From CAWKEY01 sp963848675 (lineage in GTDB: Bacteria > Pseudomonadota > Gammaproteobacteria > Methylococcales > Methylomonadaceae): 64,000 bases of DNA. Below, piece by piece: positions 36,288 through 45,822 of this stretch. Position 1 is the first letter of the stretch. The number at the start of each line of letters is the position of its first letter. The DNA lies in contig CAWKEY010000023.1 of the NCBI GenBank assembly GCA_963848675.1, positions 372,001 through 436,000 of the forward strand, written 5' to 3'. The translations under genes were made by a program, and so were the position numbers. Under the pieces are notes generated by a model, which did not search any database, was not told where the DNA came from, and saw only the letters and a program-made list of their open reading frames with translations.

Positions 36288-37478
36288 TTAAGCTAAAGCC
36301 TTAACGACCCAGCGTTGATTATCTTTTTCTAAAATAGATGTGCAACCCAGTTGTTCGGCATTACCAGTCTGCCCCGGCAACTGCTGAACGACAGCCTGGC
36401 CCTGCGCACGCAAGTCTCTGATCTTTTGCTTCAACTCTACATCGTCCACACACGGCGCAAAAATCAACGTGTGCAATTCTGTTTGATAGCTGGCTTTGCT
36501 CAGCGCCGACAATACCTTCAGGTCCGCACTAAAACCAGTTGCCGGACGGGCGCGGCCAAAAATCGCGCCAATATTATCATAGCGGCCGCCTCTGGCAATT
36601 TCTCTGCCTATCGAGGGCACGAAAGCCGCAAAAACCACACCGGTATGGTAGTGGTAGCCGCGCAACTCCGACAAATCAAAACTGATCGGCAACGCTGGAA
36701 AACAGATCGTCAATTTTTCTGCAACGGCTTCAAGATCGGCCAAAGCCTGTTTAACGTGGTCGTTGGCGCCGGCCAGCGCTTTCCGGGCTTTGTCCAGAAC
36801 GTCCCTGCCGCCATTCAGTTTCGGCAATTGCAGAAACAGGGCTTTAAGAGGGCTGTCAATATCCAGGTCTGCCATCATCTCCTGCAACTCAGGCCTGGCC
36901 TTGCGCTGCAAGACGTCAAACAAGGCCGCCTCCTGCGCTTCACTGAGCCCTGCCTGTTGAGATAATGCGCGGTAGATGCCCACATGCCCCAAATCCAAAT
37001 GCACATCTTGCAAGCCGGCCATTGCCAGCATTTCTAGCATCAGCCGGATGACTTCGATATCACTTTCCTTGCCGGCATGACCATACAGTTCGGCGCCTAT
37101 CTGCATCGGGCTTCTGGTTTTTTCCAGCGGGTCGCCACGGGTATGCAGAATAGTCCCCGCATAACACAAGCGTGTTGGCCACTCATGATGAAGATTGTGC
37201 GCGTCTATTCGTGCCACTTGCGGCGTCATATCGGCTCTGACCCCGAGCATTTCACCGCTGATCTGATCTGTCAGTTTAAACGTCTGTAATTCCAGATCGT
37301 GGCCCGAGCCTGTTAACAAGGAATCCAGATAATCTATAAAAGGCGGAATTACGAGTTCATAGCCCCAGCAAGCAAACATATCCAGTATTTTGCGCCGCAG
37401 GCTTTCAAGATGCTTGGCATCTTCCGGTAAAATCTCTTCTATGCCGTCAGGCAAAAGCCAAGAGTCTTTCTGTTGCAT
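36288..37478 (-). CDS. hisZ: ATP phosphoribosyltransferase regulatory subunit HisZ
   Basis: About 396 aa. A class II tRNA-synthetase-like protein without aminoacylation function that activates the short form of HisG in histidine synthesis. Signatures: WLLPDGIEEILPEDAKHLE, VRADMTPQVARIDAHNL, CYAGTILHTRGDPLEKTRSP and SIGREIARGGRYDNIGA. ATG 37478 is chosen; an in-frame GTG five codons upstream (37493) is possible, and neither has a clear ribosome binding site. A terminator hairpin lies directly upstream, so hisZ-purA probably has its own promoter or relies on read-through. Confidence 0.92.
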   Translation of the reverse strand: MQQKDSWLLPDGIEEILPEDAKHLESLRRKILDMFACWGYELVIPPFIDYLDSLLTGSGHDLELQTFKLTDQISGEMLGVRADMTPQVARIDAHNLHHEWPTRLCYAGTILHTRGDPLEKTRSPMQIGAELYGHAGKESDIEVIRLMLEMLAMAGLQDVHLDLGHVGIYRALSQQAGLSEAQEAALFDVLQRKARPELQEMMADLDIDSPLKALFLQLPKLNGGRDVLDKARKALAGANDHVKQALADLEAVAEKLTICFPALPISFDLSELRGYHYHTGVVFAAFVPSIGREIARGGRYDNIGAIFGRARPATGFSADLKVLSALSKASYQTELHTLIFAPCVDDVELKQKIRDLRAQGQAVVQQLPGQTGNAEQLGCTSILEKDNQRWVVKALA

Positions 37479-37501
37479 GTTTTGTGTGTCCACTCAAACA
37501 A

Positions 37502-37525
37502 AACGCCCCGCAAGCGGAGCGTTTT
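37502..37525. terminator. terminator between hflC and hisZ
   Basis: AACGCcCCGC and GCGGaGCGTT form a GC-rich stem with a tiny loop, flanked by T-runs on the plus strand (GTTTTTTATT) and the matching pattern on minus (GCGTTTTGTTTG). It can work in both directions and would separate the hflKC message from hisZ-purA. Confidence 0.7.
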
Positions 37526-37576
37526 TTATTGTCGATCAGGTCGTTAAATAATACCCTAGTTCAGCATTAGCACCGA

Positions 37577-38431
37577 TTATTTCTGTTTTTTGAAATACTG
37601 GAAAAAATCGGAGTCAGGATCAAGCACCATGATGTCTGAAGCCGAGAATGTCTTTTTATAGGCATTCAAACTGCTGTAGAAAGTAAAGAATTCAGCATCC
37701 TGGCTGTAGGCATTGGCATAAATTTCCGCAGCCTTGGCATCGCCTTCACCGCGTATCTTCTCGGCCTCACGGAAGGCATTGGCTACCGTTACCACCCGCT
37801 GCCTGTCGGCATCGGCACGAATCTTTTCTGCGGCTTCCGCGCCCTGGGAGCGAAATTCACGCGCCACTCGCTCGCGCTCGGCTTCCATTCTTTGGAAAAC
37901 GGAGCTGCTGACTTCAGGCGGCAAATCGATGCGCATAACCTGAACATCAACAACTTCCACCCCTAAATCAGCCGCAATGGTCTTGGAGTTCTTAATTAAA
38001 AGCTCACGAATAACACTGCGATCAGTTGAGATCAATTGCTTAATTTCCCGCTTGCTGAACTCGCTGCGGAAAGCGTCCTTAATAATCTGATCCAACCGCA
38101 AATTAGCCTGGTCTATGTCACCGGCAACCGTTGTATAGAATGTTGTTACATCACCAATACGCCATTTAACAAACGAATCAACAATGACGTTCTTTTTTTC
38201 CGCCGTCAAAAAACGCTCGGGAGGCGCATCCATGGTTTGGATCCGCGAATCAAACTTTTTGACGTTGTTTATAAATGGCCATTTAAAATGCAGGCCGGGC
38301 TCGTAATCAGCCTTTACGATTTCACCTAAACGAAACTTAATGGCTTTTTCGGTCTGACTCACGGTAAAAATGCACATCATGCCAATAAACAACAATGCGC
38401 CAATAGCTACCAATATTTTATTCTGTGTCAT
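37577..38431 (-). CDS. hflC: HflC, FtsH protease modulator
   Basis: 284 aa. An N-terminal anchor (about 5-24, ILVAIGALLFIGMMCIFTV) precedes a periplasmic SPFH domain (FRLGEIVKADYEPGLHFKWP; EVVDVQVMRIDLP; REFRSQGAEAAEKIRADADRQ). Forms a complex with HflK that surrounds and modulates the FtsH membrane protease. Overlaps hflK by one base (TAATG), giving tight coupling and an expected 1:1 supply. Confidence 0.95.
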   Translation of the reverse strand: MTQNKILVAIGALLFIGMMCIFTVSQTEKAIKFRLGEIVKADYEPGLHFKWPFINNVKKFDSRIQTMDAPPERFLTAEKKNVIVDSFVKWRIGDVTTFYTTVAGDIDQANLRLDQIIKDAFRSEFSKREIKQLISTDRSVIRELLIKNSKTIAADLGVEVVDVQVMRIDLPPEVSSSVFQRMEAERERVAREFRSQGAEAAEKIRADADRQRVVTVANAFREAEKIRGEGDAKAAEIYANAYSQDAEFFTFYSSLNAYKKTFSASDIMVLDPDSDFFQYFKKQK

Positions 38432-39642
38432 TAGCGTCCCCTTGTGTCACGACCGCGAGTTGAAGTTCGCACTGTTGGTTGTTCATCAGCTTTTATTTGT
38501 TGGAGCTTATCTGTCTTGCTATCAAGCACGCTCGATTGCTGACTTGTCGCGGGTTGCTGCATTATTTTGTCCAATGGCAAATACAGCATGTTGTTAGCAC
38601 TCTTTGCATCAACCATCACCTTGTTTGTCTCGCCTAATACCGCCTGCATGGATTCAATATAAAGACGCTTGCGGGTCACATCAGGTGCCTTGCTGTATTC
38701 TGTCAGTAATTTTAAAAACCGGCTGGTTTCACCCTCTGCCCGCGCGACGACCTGCTCTCTGTAACCTTCAGCTTCCTGCATCTGCCTTGCTGCAGCACCA
38801 CGCGCTTTAGGCACCACATCATTGGAGTAGGCTTCGGCTTCATTAATTAAACGCTGTTTATCCTCCCGTGATTTGATGGCATCCTCAAATGCGTTTTGTA
38901 CCTGTTCGGGCGGCTGGGCATCCTGCAGGTTGACACTGGTAATCTGAATGCCGGATTTATAGCTGTCCATAACATCCTGGATCTCCTTTTTAATCTGGGC
39001 CACCACTTCACTCCGGCCTTCGGTCAGAACAAAGTCCATTTGACTGCTGCCGATCACACCCCGTTGAGCGCTCTCGGTGACTTGCTTCAATGACACTGCC
39101 GGACTGACAACATTAAAAAGAAATTCCTTGGCATCTTTGACCTGATATTGAACGGCCAGGCGCACATCAATAATGTTTTCATCTTTTGTCAGCATCAAGG
39201 CCTCTTTCGGCACCGAGCCGAGCAGCTTCTCACTGCCGCCACTACGGTAACCGACTTCGATGTAGCGCTGCTGCTTGACATTAACTATTTCTACCTGCTC
39301 GATAGGCACAGGAAAGTGCCAGTTCAAGCCCGCCTGAGTTGTTGCAACGTATTTGCCAAACCGGGTTTCAACACCGTGATTTCCTTCGTCGACAATATAA
39401 AATCCGCTTAAACCCCATAAAACGACCGCGCCTGGCAAAATCCATCCCAGGCCTTTGAGTGAACTACCGGGGGCACCATCACCACCTTTGCCACCTTTGC
39501 CACCACCAAAAATACCGCCTAATTTTTCTTGTAATGAGCGTATTGCCTCATCCAGATCAGGAGGACCTTTCTGGTCACCACGACCACTCCAGGGGTCTTT
39601 CTTATCGCCGCCAGGCTCATTCCAGGACATACTATGCTCCAT
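38431..39642 (-). CDS. hflK: HflK, FtsH protease modulator
   Basis: 403 aa. A cytosolic Gly/Lys-rich N-terminus (GGIFGGGKGGKGGDG) precedes a membrane helix (about 66-86, GWILPGAVVLWGLSGFYIV) and a periplasmic SPFH domain (TQAGLNWHFPVPIEQVEIVN; KVMVDAKSANNMLYLPLDKI). The C-terminal tail is charged (TRGRDTRGR). ATG 39642 or 39630 could be the start. Second half of the HflKC pair. Confidence 0.95.
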   Translation of the reverse strand: MEHSMSWNEPGGDKKDPWSGRGDQKGPPDLDEAIRSLQEKLGGIFGGGKGGKGGDGAPGSSLKGLGWILPGAVVLWGLSGFYIVDEGNHGVETRFGKYVATTQAGLNWHFPVPIEQVEIVNVKQQRYIEVGYRSGGSEKLLGSVPKEALMLTKDENIIDVRLAVQYQVKDAKEFLFNVVSPAVSLKQVTESAQRGVIGSSQMDFVLTEGRSEVVAQIKKEIQDVMDSYKSGIQITSVNLQDAQPPEQVQNAFEDAIKSREDKQRLINEAEAYSNDVVPKARGAAARQMQEAEGYREQVVARAEGETSRFLKLLTEYSKAPDVTRKRLYIESMQAVLGETNKVMVDAKSANNMLYLPLDKIMQQPATSQQSSVLDSKTDKLQQIKADEQPTVRTSTRGRDTRGR

Positions 39643-39811
39643 TTTTGGTTACTTGATGTGTGTTAATTATCCCGCAGGACATGTGCAAATTTCAGCGTAA
39701 ATCCACCTATCCTGGTGCCTATGCTTTTGCCGTATTTTATAGTAAACAACTCGATGTTGATTATCTAAGTTGGAAATTATCCTAAAAAAAAGGACTTTAT
39801 ACAAACCCGCA

Positions 39812-41077
39812 CTAAAGTAGTTCTTCAGTTTCGAGTGATTTCACCAGACCCAAATGCTTGGCATCAATTTCAAAGTCTATGGTATAGCCGCCGTATTCAT
39901 CCATTTGCTCAGCAATAATTTTGGTAACTTTAAATAATTTGGCTCTGATGTGGCCCTGATCGGCGTGCAGGTGACATCTCTTTTTATACCTGGCTAATGA
40001 TAATATTTCAGCCAAAGCCTGGTATAGCAGATTAACACCCGTTCCCGTTTGTGCCGACAACCATACACGAACCGGTTTGCCGGCATCGTCCCGATCAATC
40101 CGGGGACTAAAGCCATCCAGCAAATCGATTTTATTGAAAACTTCAAGCTGCCTGACTTTGTCCGCTTCAATATCAACTAACACATGATTGACCTGTGCGA
40201 TGGTCTCGTCTCTTTCTTCCGCATTGGCATCGATCACATGCAGCAGTAAATCGGCTTCACTGGCCTCTTGCAAGGTGGAGCGGAATGCCGCCACCAGTTC
40301 GTGCGGCAAATGCCGGATGAAGCCCACCGTATCGGCCAGCACAATTTCGGTGCTGTTCGGTAACTGACAATTCCGCAAAGTGGGATCCAGGGTAGCAAAA
40401 AGCTGATCTGCGGTATAAATATCCGCCCCGGTCAGTTTATTGAACAAGGTAGATTTGCCGGCATTGGTGTAACCCACCAAGGAAACTGATGGAATTTCGG
40501 CTTTTTTTCTTTTGCTGCGGCCCTGATGCCGTTGCTTGTTGACTTTTTCCAGACGCTGTTGAATCTGCTTGATACGCAAGCCCAAGAGCCGGCGGTCGGT
40601 TTCCAGCTGGGTTTCGCCAGGGCCACGCATACCAATACCGCCTTTTTGGCGCTCCAGATGCGTCCAGCCTCGAACCAGCCGGGTGGATAAATGCCGTAAT
40701 TGGGCCAGTTCAACTTGCAGTTTGCCTTCAAAAGTTTGCGCACGTTGCGCAAAAATATCCAGAATCAGTCCGTTTCTATCGACTACCCGAACACCTAAAG
40801 CGCCTTCCAGATTTCTTTCCTGGCTGGGCGACAGCGGGTGATTAAATAAAACGATACCGGCGGAATGAGCTTCTATTGCGCTCTTTAACTCCTCGAGCTT
40901 ACCTTTACCGACAAAATATTTGGGGTCTGGGCTGCGGCGACTGCCTGTTACTACGTGAACAGGATCAGTTCCGGCTGATTTAGCTAATTCTTTTAATTCT
41001 AAAAGATCTTCCTGCCCGGAATGAAGTGTCAAATGAACAAGAATGGCTCGTTCACCTGAATCGGGACGATCAAACAA
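39812..41077 (-). CDS. hflX: GTPase HflX
   Basis: 421 aa. A ribosome-associated GTPase that splits stalled or heat-damaged ribosomes. The HflX N-terminal domain includes RSPDPKYFVGKGKLEELK; after the GPGETQLETDRR signature come G1 GYTNAGKSTLFN, G3 DTVGFIRHLP and G4 NKIDLL. Start codon TTG (41077), supported by GGAG 7 nt upstream; no ATG fits. It lies downstream of hfq, as in most gammaproteobacteria. Confidence 0.95.
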   Translation of the reverse strand: MFDRPDSGERAILVHLTLHSGQEDLLELKELAKSAGTDPVHVVTGSRRSPDPKYFVGKGKLEELKSAIEAHSAGIVLFNHPLSPSQERNLEGALGVRVVDRNGLILDIFAQRAQTFEGKLQVELAQLRHLSTRLVRGWTHLERQKGGIGMRGPGETQLETDRRLLGLRIKQIQQRLEKVNKQRHQGRSKRKKAEIPSVSLVGYTNAGKSTLFNKLTGADIYTADQLFATLDPTLRNCQLPNSTEIVLADTVGFIRHLPHELVAAFRSTLQEASEADLLLHVIDANAEERDETIAQVNHVLVDIEADKVRQLEVFNKIDLLDGFSPRIDRDDAGKPVRVWLSAQTGTGVNLLYQALAEILSLARYKKRCHLHADQGHIRAKLFKVTKIIAEQMDEYGGYTIDFEIDAKHLGLVKSLETEELL

Positions 41078-41177
41078 TCAAGTGCTCCGTGGTCTTGCTC
41101 ATGAAAGAGCTATCTGTTTGCGCGATTTAAATGCTTTGAGCACCCATGAATACCAACAACAATCACCAACACCGCAT

Positions 41178-41429
41178 TTATTGTTCACTGGGCTCGTTTT
41201 CAGCTTCATTATCACGTATTAATCTTACCGCTTTGCTGGGCACAATTGTTGAAATGGCGTGTTTATAAACCATTTGACTGACAGTATTTTTCAGCATAAT
41301 GACATACTGGTCAAACGAATCTACTTTGCCCTGCAATTTAATGCCATTGACAAGAAAAATTGATACAGGTGTGTGTTCTTTTCTTAGCGCATTAAGAAAG
41401 TTGTCCTGCAAATTCTGGCCTTTCGACAT
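41178..41429 (-). CDS. hfq: RNA chaperone Hfq
   Basis: 83 aa from ATG 41429 with AAGGAG upstream; the frame extends 11 codons further but Hfq begins MSKGQNLQDNFLNALRKE. Sm1 (VSIFLVNGIKLQGKVDSFDQYVI) and Sm2 (YKHAISTIVPS) are intact. Hexameric Sm-like protein pairing small RNAs with mRNAs. The C-terminal tail is short and acidic. First gene of the hfq-hflX-hflK-hflC block. Confidence 0.96.
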   Translation of the reverse strand: MSKGQNLQDNFLNALRKEHTPVSIFLVNGIKLQGKVDSFDQYVIMLKNTVSQMVYKHAISTIVPSKAVRLIRDNEAENEPSEQ

Positions 41430-41524
41430 CCGGTTTCTCCTTATTATTTTTAAAACTGCCAATTAAAATGAGTACAATCATTCACTTTTTTACATTTTAA
41501 CTCTATTCAGATTGAATTTTAAAG

Positions 41525-42787
41525 CTACACCACCAAATCGATCAGTATACGCCTATTTTGAGCCTGCCCTTCAGGATATCTGTTGCTTTTGACCGGCCTG
41601 TCTTCCCCGTAGGCTTTTATTTGTATTTTATCTGATGCGACACCTCTGCTTTCAAGATAGTGCTTGAACTCATCGGCACGTCTTTGGGTAGCCGTATGAT
41701 TACTGTCCCTGGCTCCACTGCTGTCGGTATGGCTACTGATTAGCAACCGGCCTTGCTTATTAAAATATTCAAGTACGTAGCGAGCCAGCAAATTCAAGCG
41801 TTGCTTTCCCTCGGCATTCAAACCGGCACTGCTTTTGCCCACATAAAAAAGCCTGAGCGCCTCAGGACCAAACACATCAATTCTGATCCCCTTGTCAGCC
41901 GCTGAAGCTTTGGGCTTGACCAGAATTCTGTCGGCAGCAATGCCTGATTTTTCAAGCTGCTTGACAATGGAGCCGGCCCTTTTTGCAAACAGATGATCTG
42001 CTTTGCCCGCTATGGCCGTGGCACTACTAATCACCGCTGTGCTGGCAGGAGACGACCTCAGGTATTCGGCAACTGCAATGACCTCTTTTTTTAGCCAATC
42101 GTTCAATCGAATATTACGAGGATTAAAATACAGGGTCTTATTTTGAAGGGGCTGACTATTCTGAGCAGCCTGGGAAACCTGGTTTTGCGCAGTGGAAACC
42201 GCGGCAAACCGATGCTGCTTTGTTGAAACAGCCGACAGGACATTGTACTCATCGGCTGCTGGCAGCAAATTTTTTCTGCACTCCGAAAATTCTTTATAAC
42301 TGTCACTAAATTTGATGGACGACACCTGCACGCGGGTTTCTTCCACATTATTACCGGAAGATGCCCGGATATAGGTAAATGTCGGAAACTGTCCTTGCAA
42401 CAAGGCGTCAATCATGACTTCGGCTGTCTCACCATAGACGGACAGACGGCCATAGTCTTTTGAATCATCGGATTGATCCAGATAAACCTGATAATCAACA
42501 GGATCCACCCTGCCCCGCATCCACGGTGCTGGCATGGCCGCTAAGCTAGCTTTGATCACTTGCGGTTTACGCCGCAGTTCCTGAATTGAAAACTGCAGGT
42601 GATGTCCGGAGCGTTGGACAAAATCCGCACTGCCATACAAAGGGATGAGGTGCTTCAACTGGCAGGTATTTTTGCTACGCTTCAGCTCCCAGTTGCTGTC
42701 CTGCATAGGCACCTGATAATAATCTGCAAAACTGCTTATGCTCAGCAGCAGCGAAAATAATGTAAAAAAACGCGTATAACCATTCAT
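41525..42787 (-). CDS. MotY-like OmpA-family protein
   Basis: 420 aa from ATG 42787, which gives a signal peptide (MNGYTRFFTLFSLLLSISSFA). The mature N-terminus YYQVPMQDSNWELKRSKNTC, followed by LIPLYGSADFVQRSG, resembles the MotY N-terminal domain, which forms the T-ring of sodium-driven flagellar motors. An extra middle region (about 190-300) is followed by a C-terminal OmpA peptidoglycan-binding domain (SSHTDSSGARDSN; IKAYGEDRPV). It is longer than typical MotY, and no flagellar gene is nearby, so it may have another envelope role. Confidence 0.75.
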   Translation of the reverse strand: MNGYTRFFTLFSLLLSISSFADYYQVPMQDSNWELKRSKNTCQLKHLIPLYGSADFVQRSGHHLQFSIQELRRKPQVIKASLAAMPAPWMRGRVDPVDYQVYLDQSDDSKDYGRLSVYGETAEVMIDALLQGQFPTFTYIRASSGNNVEETRVQVSSIKFSDSYKEFSECRKNLLPAADEYNVLSAVSTKQHRFAAVSTAQNQVSQAAQNSQPLQNKTLYFNPRNIRLNDWLKKEVIAVAEYLRSSPASTAVISSATAIAGKADHLFAKRAGSIVKQLEKSGIAADRILVKPKASAADKGIRIDVFGPEALRLFYVGKSSAGLNAEGKQRLNLLARYVLEYFNKQGRLLISSHTDSSGARDSNHTATQRRADEFKHYLESRGVASDKIQIKAYGEDRPVKSNRYPEGQAQNRRILIDLVV

Positions 42788-42839
42788 AGCCAAAAACCTG
42801 TTATTACCTAGTGTAGCTATCGGCAGTAAACGGCTTTTT

Positions 42840-43616
42840 TTAATCTCGCCTGCAAAAATTTTCAATGATTGCGATAAAAGCATCCGGCTGTTGCACATGC
42901 AGCCAATGTCCGGCATTGGCAATGGTATTCAAGGTTGCTGCCGGAAATAATGGCAGCACTGCTTCTGGCTTGACATAAGCCGAATCGGCACCGGCGATAA
43001 ACAGAGCATTGCCGGCAAAAGCTGATAAATGACCGGCATCTGGAAAAGCGATGATATTCGGCGCCATCCGGTAAAAAATATCCAGATCAACGCGCCAGTC
43101 ATAGCCATCCTTGTTCAAAACGAGATTCTGCAACAAAAACTGGCGATAACTTAGTTCCGGAATGGCATCCGCCAGCAGCAATTCGGCCTGTTTACGATTG
43201 CTGATGCCGGCGAGCGGGAGCGCTTTTAAGGCCTGAATAGTGTTGTTAAAACAGTGCACGTAGCTGACCGGTGCAATATCGGCAACCATCAGTTTATCGA
43301 TATAAGCTGGATAATTCAGCGCAAACCACATCGCCACCTTGCCGCCCATGCTATGCCCGAGCAAACTGGCCGTTGATAAGCCCTGGCTGTCAAGGAACTG
43401 CTTGAGATCGGCGGCCATGGACGGATAATCCATCAAGGCAGCGCGTGGCGAGCCGCCATGATTGCGCATATTCAACGCATACACATGAAACCGGCCTGAT
43501 AATCTTTCAGCCACTTGCCGCCAGTTACGCGCCGAAGCAAAAAAACCATGCAAAATAATTAACGGCGGCTGTTCGGCGCAGCCAAATTCTTCAAAAGCCA
43601 GATCGACGGTTTCCAT
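42840..43616 (-). CDS. alpha/beta hydrolase (YbfF-like esterase)
   Basis: 258 aa from ATG 43616, which overlaps the DUF445 stop by one base (TGATG); a 17-codon extension inside that gene is rejected. The alpha/beta-hydrolase fold is clear: oxyanion strand PLIILHGFFASARNW, nucleophile elbow LLGHSMGGKVA with Ser, and a C-terminal His in IANAGHWLHVQQPD. NMRNHGGSPRAALMDYPSMA is typical of the YbfF acyl-ester hydrolases. Substrate unknown. Confidence 0.85.
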   Translation of the reverse strand: METVDLAFEEFGCAEQPPLIILHGFFASARNWRQVAERLSGRFHVYALNMRNHGGSPRAALMDYPSMAADLKQFLDSQGLSTASLLGHSMGGKVAMWFALNYPAYIDKLMVADIAPVSYVHCFNNTIQALKALPLAGISNRKQAELLLADAIPELSYRQFLLQNLVLNKDGYDWRVDLDIFYRMAPNIIAFPDAGHLSAFAGNALFIAGADSAYVKPEAVLPLFPAATLNTIANAGHWLHVQQPDAFIAIIENFCRRD

Positions 43617-44338
43617 CAGGCAAAATGAAACGCAGCGCCCAGCAAACCGCCAAAAATACCGCCCCACACCACCAGCCAGCCCAAATGCTCGCGTATGATG
43701 GCCTGCACTATTTCCTTAACCAGCTGGGGTGTTAACTGGTTTAAACGGCCATCGATGACAGTTTCAATCTTGCCGACAATATCTTCGCTTATTTTATGCG
43801 CGTTCAGGCCATGCTGGAGCGCGGCTTTAAAACGCTCGGATTCCACCATCTCGGTCAACGTGGTTTTCATTTTTTCGGTAAACGGTGCTTTTAACGGCGC
43901 CAGGGCTTCTTCTCCGCCCATCATCAGCAGCATGCCGCCAAAAGAAGAGCCCATAATCGACGACACCAGGCCTTCATAGACCTTGTCATAATCCACGGCA
44001 TTCAACAAAGGTTCCAGATTCAGCAACCTGCCGCCTTCCTGCTCCTCCGCTTCAATAAACTGCTCAATATGGTTGACAGTAAAAAACTGTTCCATCATCA
44101 GCTGCTTGATAGAGCGTTTGAATTCTTCAAAACGGTTCGGAATAACACCCGAACCGTATAAAAAAGGCACCCTCTCAAACAGCATGTAAATAGCCAGCCA
44201 GTTGGTAATGGCGCCCGACAAGGCAAAAAAACCAATGGCCTTGATGAGCTCCTGCTGCACCGGGCAAACATAGCCGGCAATAATAACCAGCAGCGCCAGC
44301 AGGTTGGTCAGAAAACTTTTATTAAACACAGCTTTCAT
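43616..44338 (-). CDS. DUF445 family inner-membrane protein
   Basis: 240 aa. N-terminal hydrophobic pair (about 10-55; LLALLVIIAGYVCPV, IGFFALSGAITNWLAIYMLF) and a C-terminal helix (about 220-238, WLVVWGGIFGGLLGAAFHF) flank a helical cytosolic or periplasmic section. TNWLAIYMLFERVPFLYGSG is the DUF445 signature. Function unknown. Its ATG overlaps the lpd stop as ATGA. Confidence 0.85.
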   Translation of the reverse strand: MKAVFNKSFLTNLLALLVIIAGYVCPVQQELIKAIGFFALSGAITNWLAIYMLFERVPFLYGSGVIPNRFEEFKRSIKQLMMEQFFTVNHIEQFIEAEEQEGGRLLNLEPLLNAVDYDKVYEGLVSSIMGSSFGGMLLMMGGEEALAPLKAPFTEKMKTTLTEMVESERFKAALQHGLNAHKISEDIVGKIETVIDGRLNQLTPQLVKEIVQAIIREHLGWLVVWGGIFGGLLGAAFHFA

Positions 44339-45738
44339 CGTTTTTTAACAACAAGATCGGTAATAGTGCCTTCAATTATTTCGGCTGAAAATCCCAACGT
44401 TTCAGCCAGGGTCGGATGGGCATGAACCGTCAAGGCCAAGTCTTCGGCCGAAGCGCCCATTTCCAGAGCCAGCACTGCTTCCGCGATCAATTCACCAGCA
44501 TTAGTGCCGGCGATACCCGCACCGAGAATGCGTCCGCTTTGTTTATCAGACAGCAATTTGGTTAGCCCTTCCTTGCGCCCCGTGCTTAAGGAACGGCCAC
44601 TGGCGGCCCAGGGAAATACGCCTTTTTCGTACGCTATGCCCTGCGCTTGCGCTGCATTTTCGGTCAGCCCCATCCAGGCTATTTCTGGATCGGTATAGGC
44701 CACGGAAGGAATGGTCAGCGCCTGGTCAGAAACCTTCATGCCGGCAATGACTTCGGCGGCGATTTTGCCTTCATGCGCGGCTTTATGGGCCAGCATCGGA
44801 TTACCGGCCACATCGCCGATGGCAAAGATATGCTTTACAGAAGTGCGCAACTGTTTATCCACCGGAATAAAGCCGCGCTCATCGCCTTTAATCCCGGCCT
44901 TGCCGGCATCAATCAAATCGCCATTCGGACGGCGCCCGACCGCCACCAGCACTCTGTCAAACAGTTCCGATTCTGGCGCCGATGCGCCCTCGAAAGCGAC
45001 CCTCAAACCCTCCGCCAAGGGCTCAATGGCTTTAACGCGAGTGTCCAGAAAAATATTGTCATATTGCTTTTTAATCCGTTGCAGCAAAGGTCTGACCAGA
45101 TCCTTGTCGCAACCGGGGATGAGCTGCTCCTGCATTTCGACAATGGTGACCTTGCTGCCCAGGGCATGATAAACAGTCGCCATCTCCAGACCAATGATGC
45201 CGCCGCCGATAATCAGCAGTTTATTGGGAATATCCTGGAGCTCAAGCGCATCGGTCGAATCCATCAGCCGCGCATCATCGTACGGAAATCCCGGTATTTT
45301 GACGGGCTGAGACCCCACGGCAATAATGGCCTGCTCAAAATCGATAAGCTGTTGTCTGCCGCCGTCTTCAACCGTGATTTGCGTAGCCGAAACAAAGCGC
45401 CCGCTGCCCTTGATTACCGTGATGTTGCGCTGCTTAGCCAGGGTCGCAAGACCTGTATTCAACTGCGAACTGATCTTGTTTTTCCAGTCGCGCAGTTTTT
45501 CAAGATCAATGTCCGGCTTGGCAAAGCTGATGCCTGCCGGACTGATTTCTTGCGCTTCGTTGAGCACCTTGGCGACATGCAACAGGGTTTTTGAGGGAAT
45601 GCAGCCGACATTCAGGCAAACGCCACCCAATACCGGATAGCGCTCGACCAAAGTCACCTGCTTACCTAGATCAGCCGCACGAAAAGCAGCCGTGTAACCG
45701 CCAGGCCCACCGCCCAGCACCAATACTTGTGTTTTCAA
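44335..45738 (-). CDS. lpdA: dihydrolipoyl dehydrogenase
   Basis: 467 aa. The E3 flavoenzyme of 2-oxoacid dehydrogenase complexes; reoxidises dihydrolipoamide with NAD. FAD-binding GGGPGGYTAAFRAADLG (about 8-24), redox-active disulfide in GGVCLNVGCIPSK (C45/C50 region), NAD-binding IIGGGIIGLEMATVYHALGS and the active-site His in VHAHPTLAET are all present. No E1/E2 genes are adjacent, so it is separated from its complexes or serves several. Confidence 0.95.
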   Translation of the reverse strand: MKTQVLVLGGGPGGYTAAFRAADLGKQVTLVERYPVLGGVCLNVGCIPSKTLLHVAKVLNEAQEISPAGISFAKPDIDLEKLRDWKNKISSQLNTGLATLAKQRNITVIKGSGRFVSATQITVEDGGRQQLIDFEQAIIAVGSQPVKIPGFPYDDARLMDSTDALELQDIPNKLLIIGGGIIGLEMATVYHALGSKVTIVEMQEQLIPGCDKDLVRPLLQRIKKQYDNIFLDTRVKAIEPLAEGLRVAFEGASAPESELFDRVLVAVGRRPNGDLIDAGKAGIKGDERGFIPVDKQLRTSVKHIFAIGDVAGNPMLAHKAAHEGKIAAEVIAGMKVSDQALTIPSVAYTDPEIAWMGLTENAAQAQGIAYEKGVFPWAASGRSLSTGRKEGLTKLLSDKQSGRILGAGIAGTNAGELIAEAVLALEMGASAEDLALTVHAHPTLAETLGFSAEIIEGTITDLVVKKR

Positions 45739-45822
45739 TTGCGCACCTTAATCTGTTTTGAAAGATGAAATCTTATCAGCATCTAAACTCCTGATAAAAG
45801 CGGTATGAATCGTTTAAGCCCA

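Noticed and set aside
44647..45594. 315-codon plus-strand frame opposite lpd
   Set aside because: It lies within the full-length lpd coding region and lacks domain similarity or a start signal.
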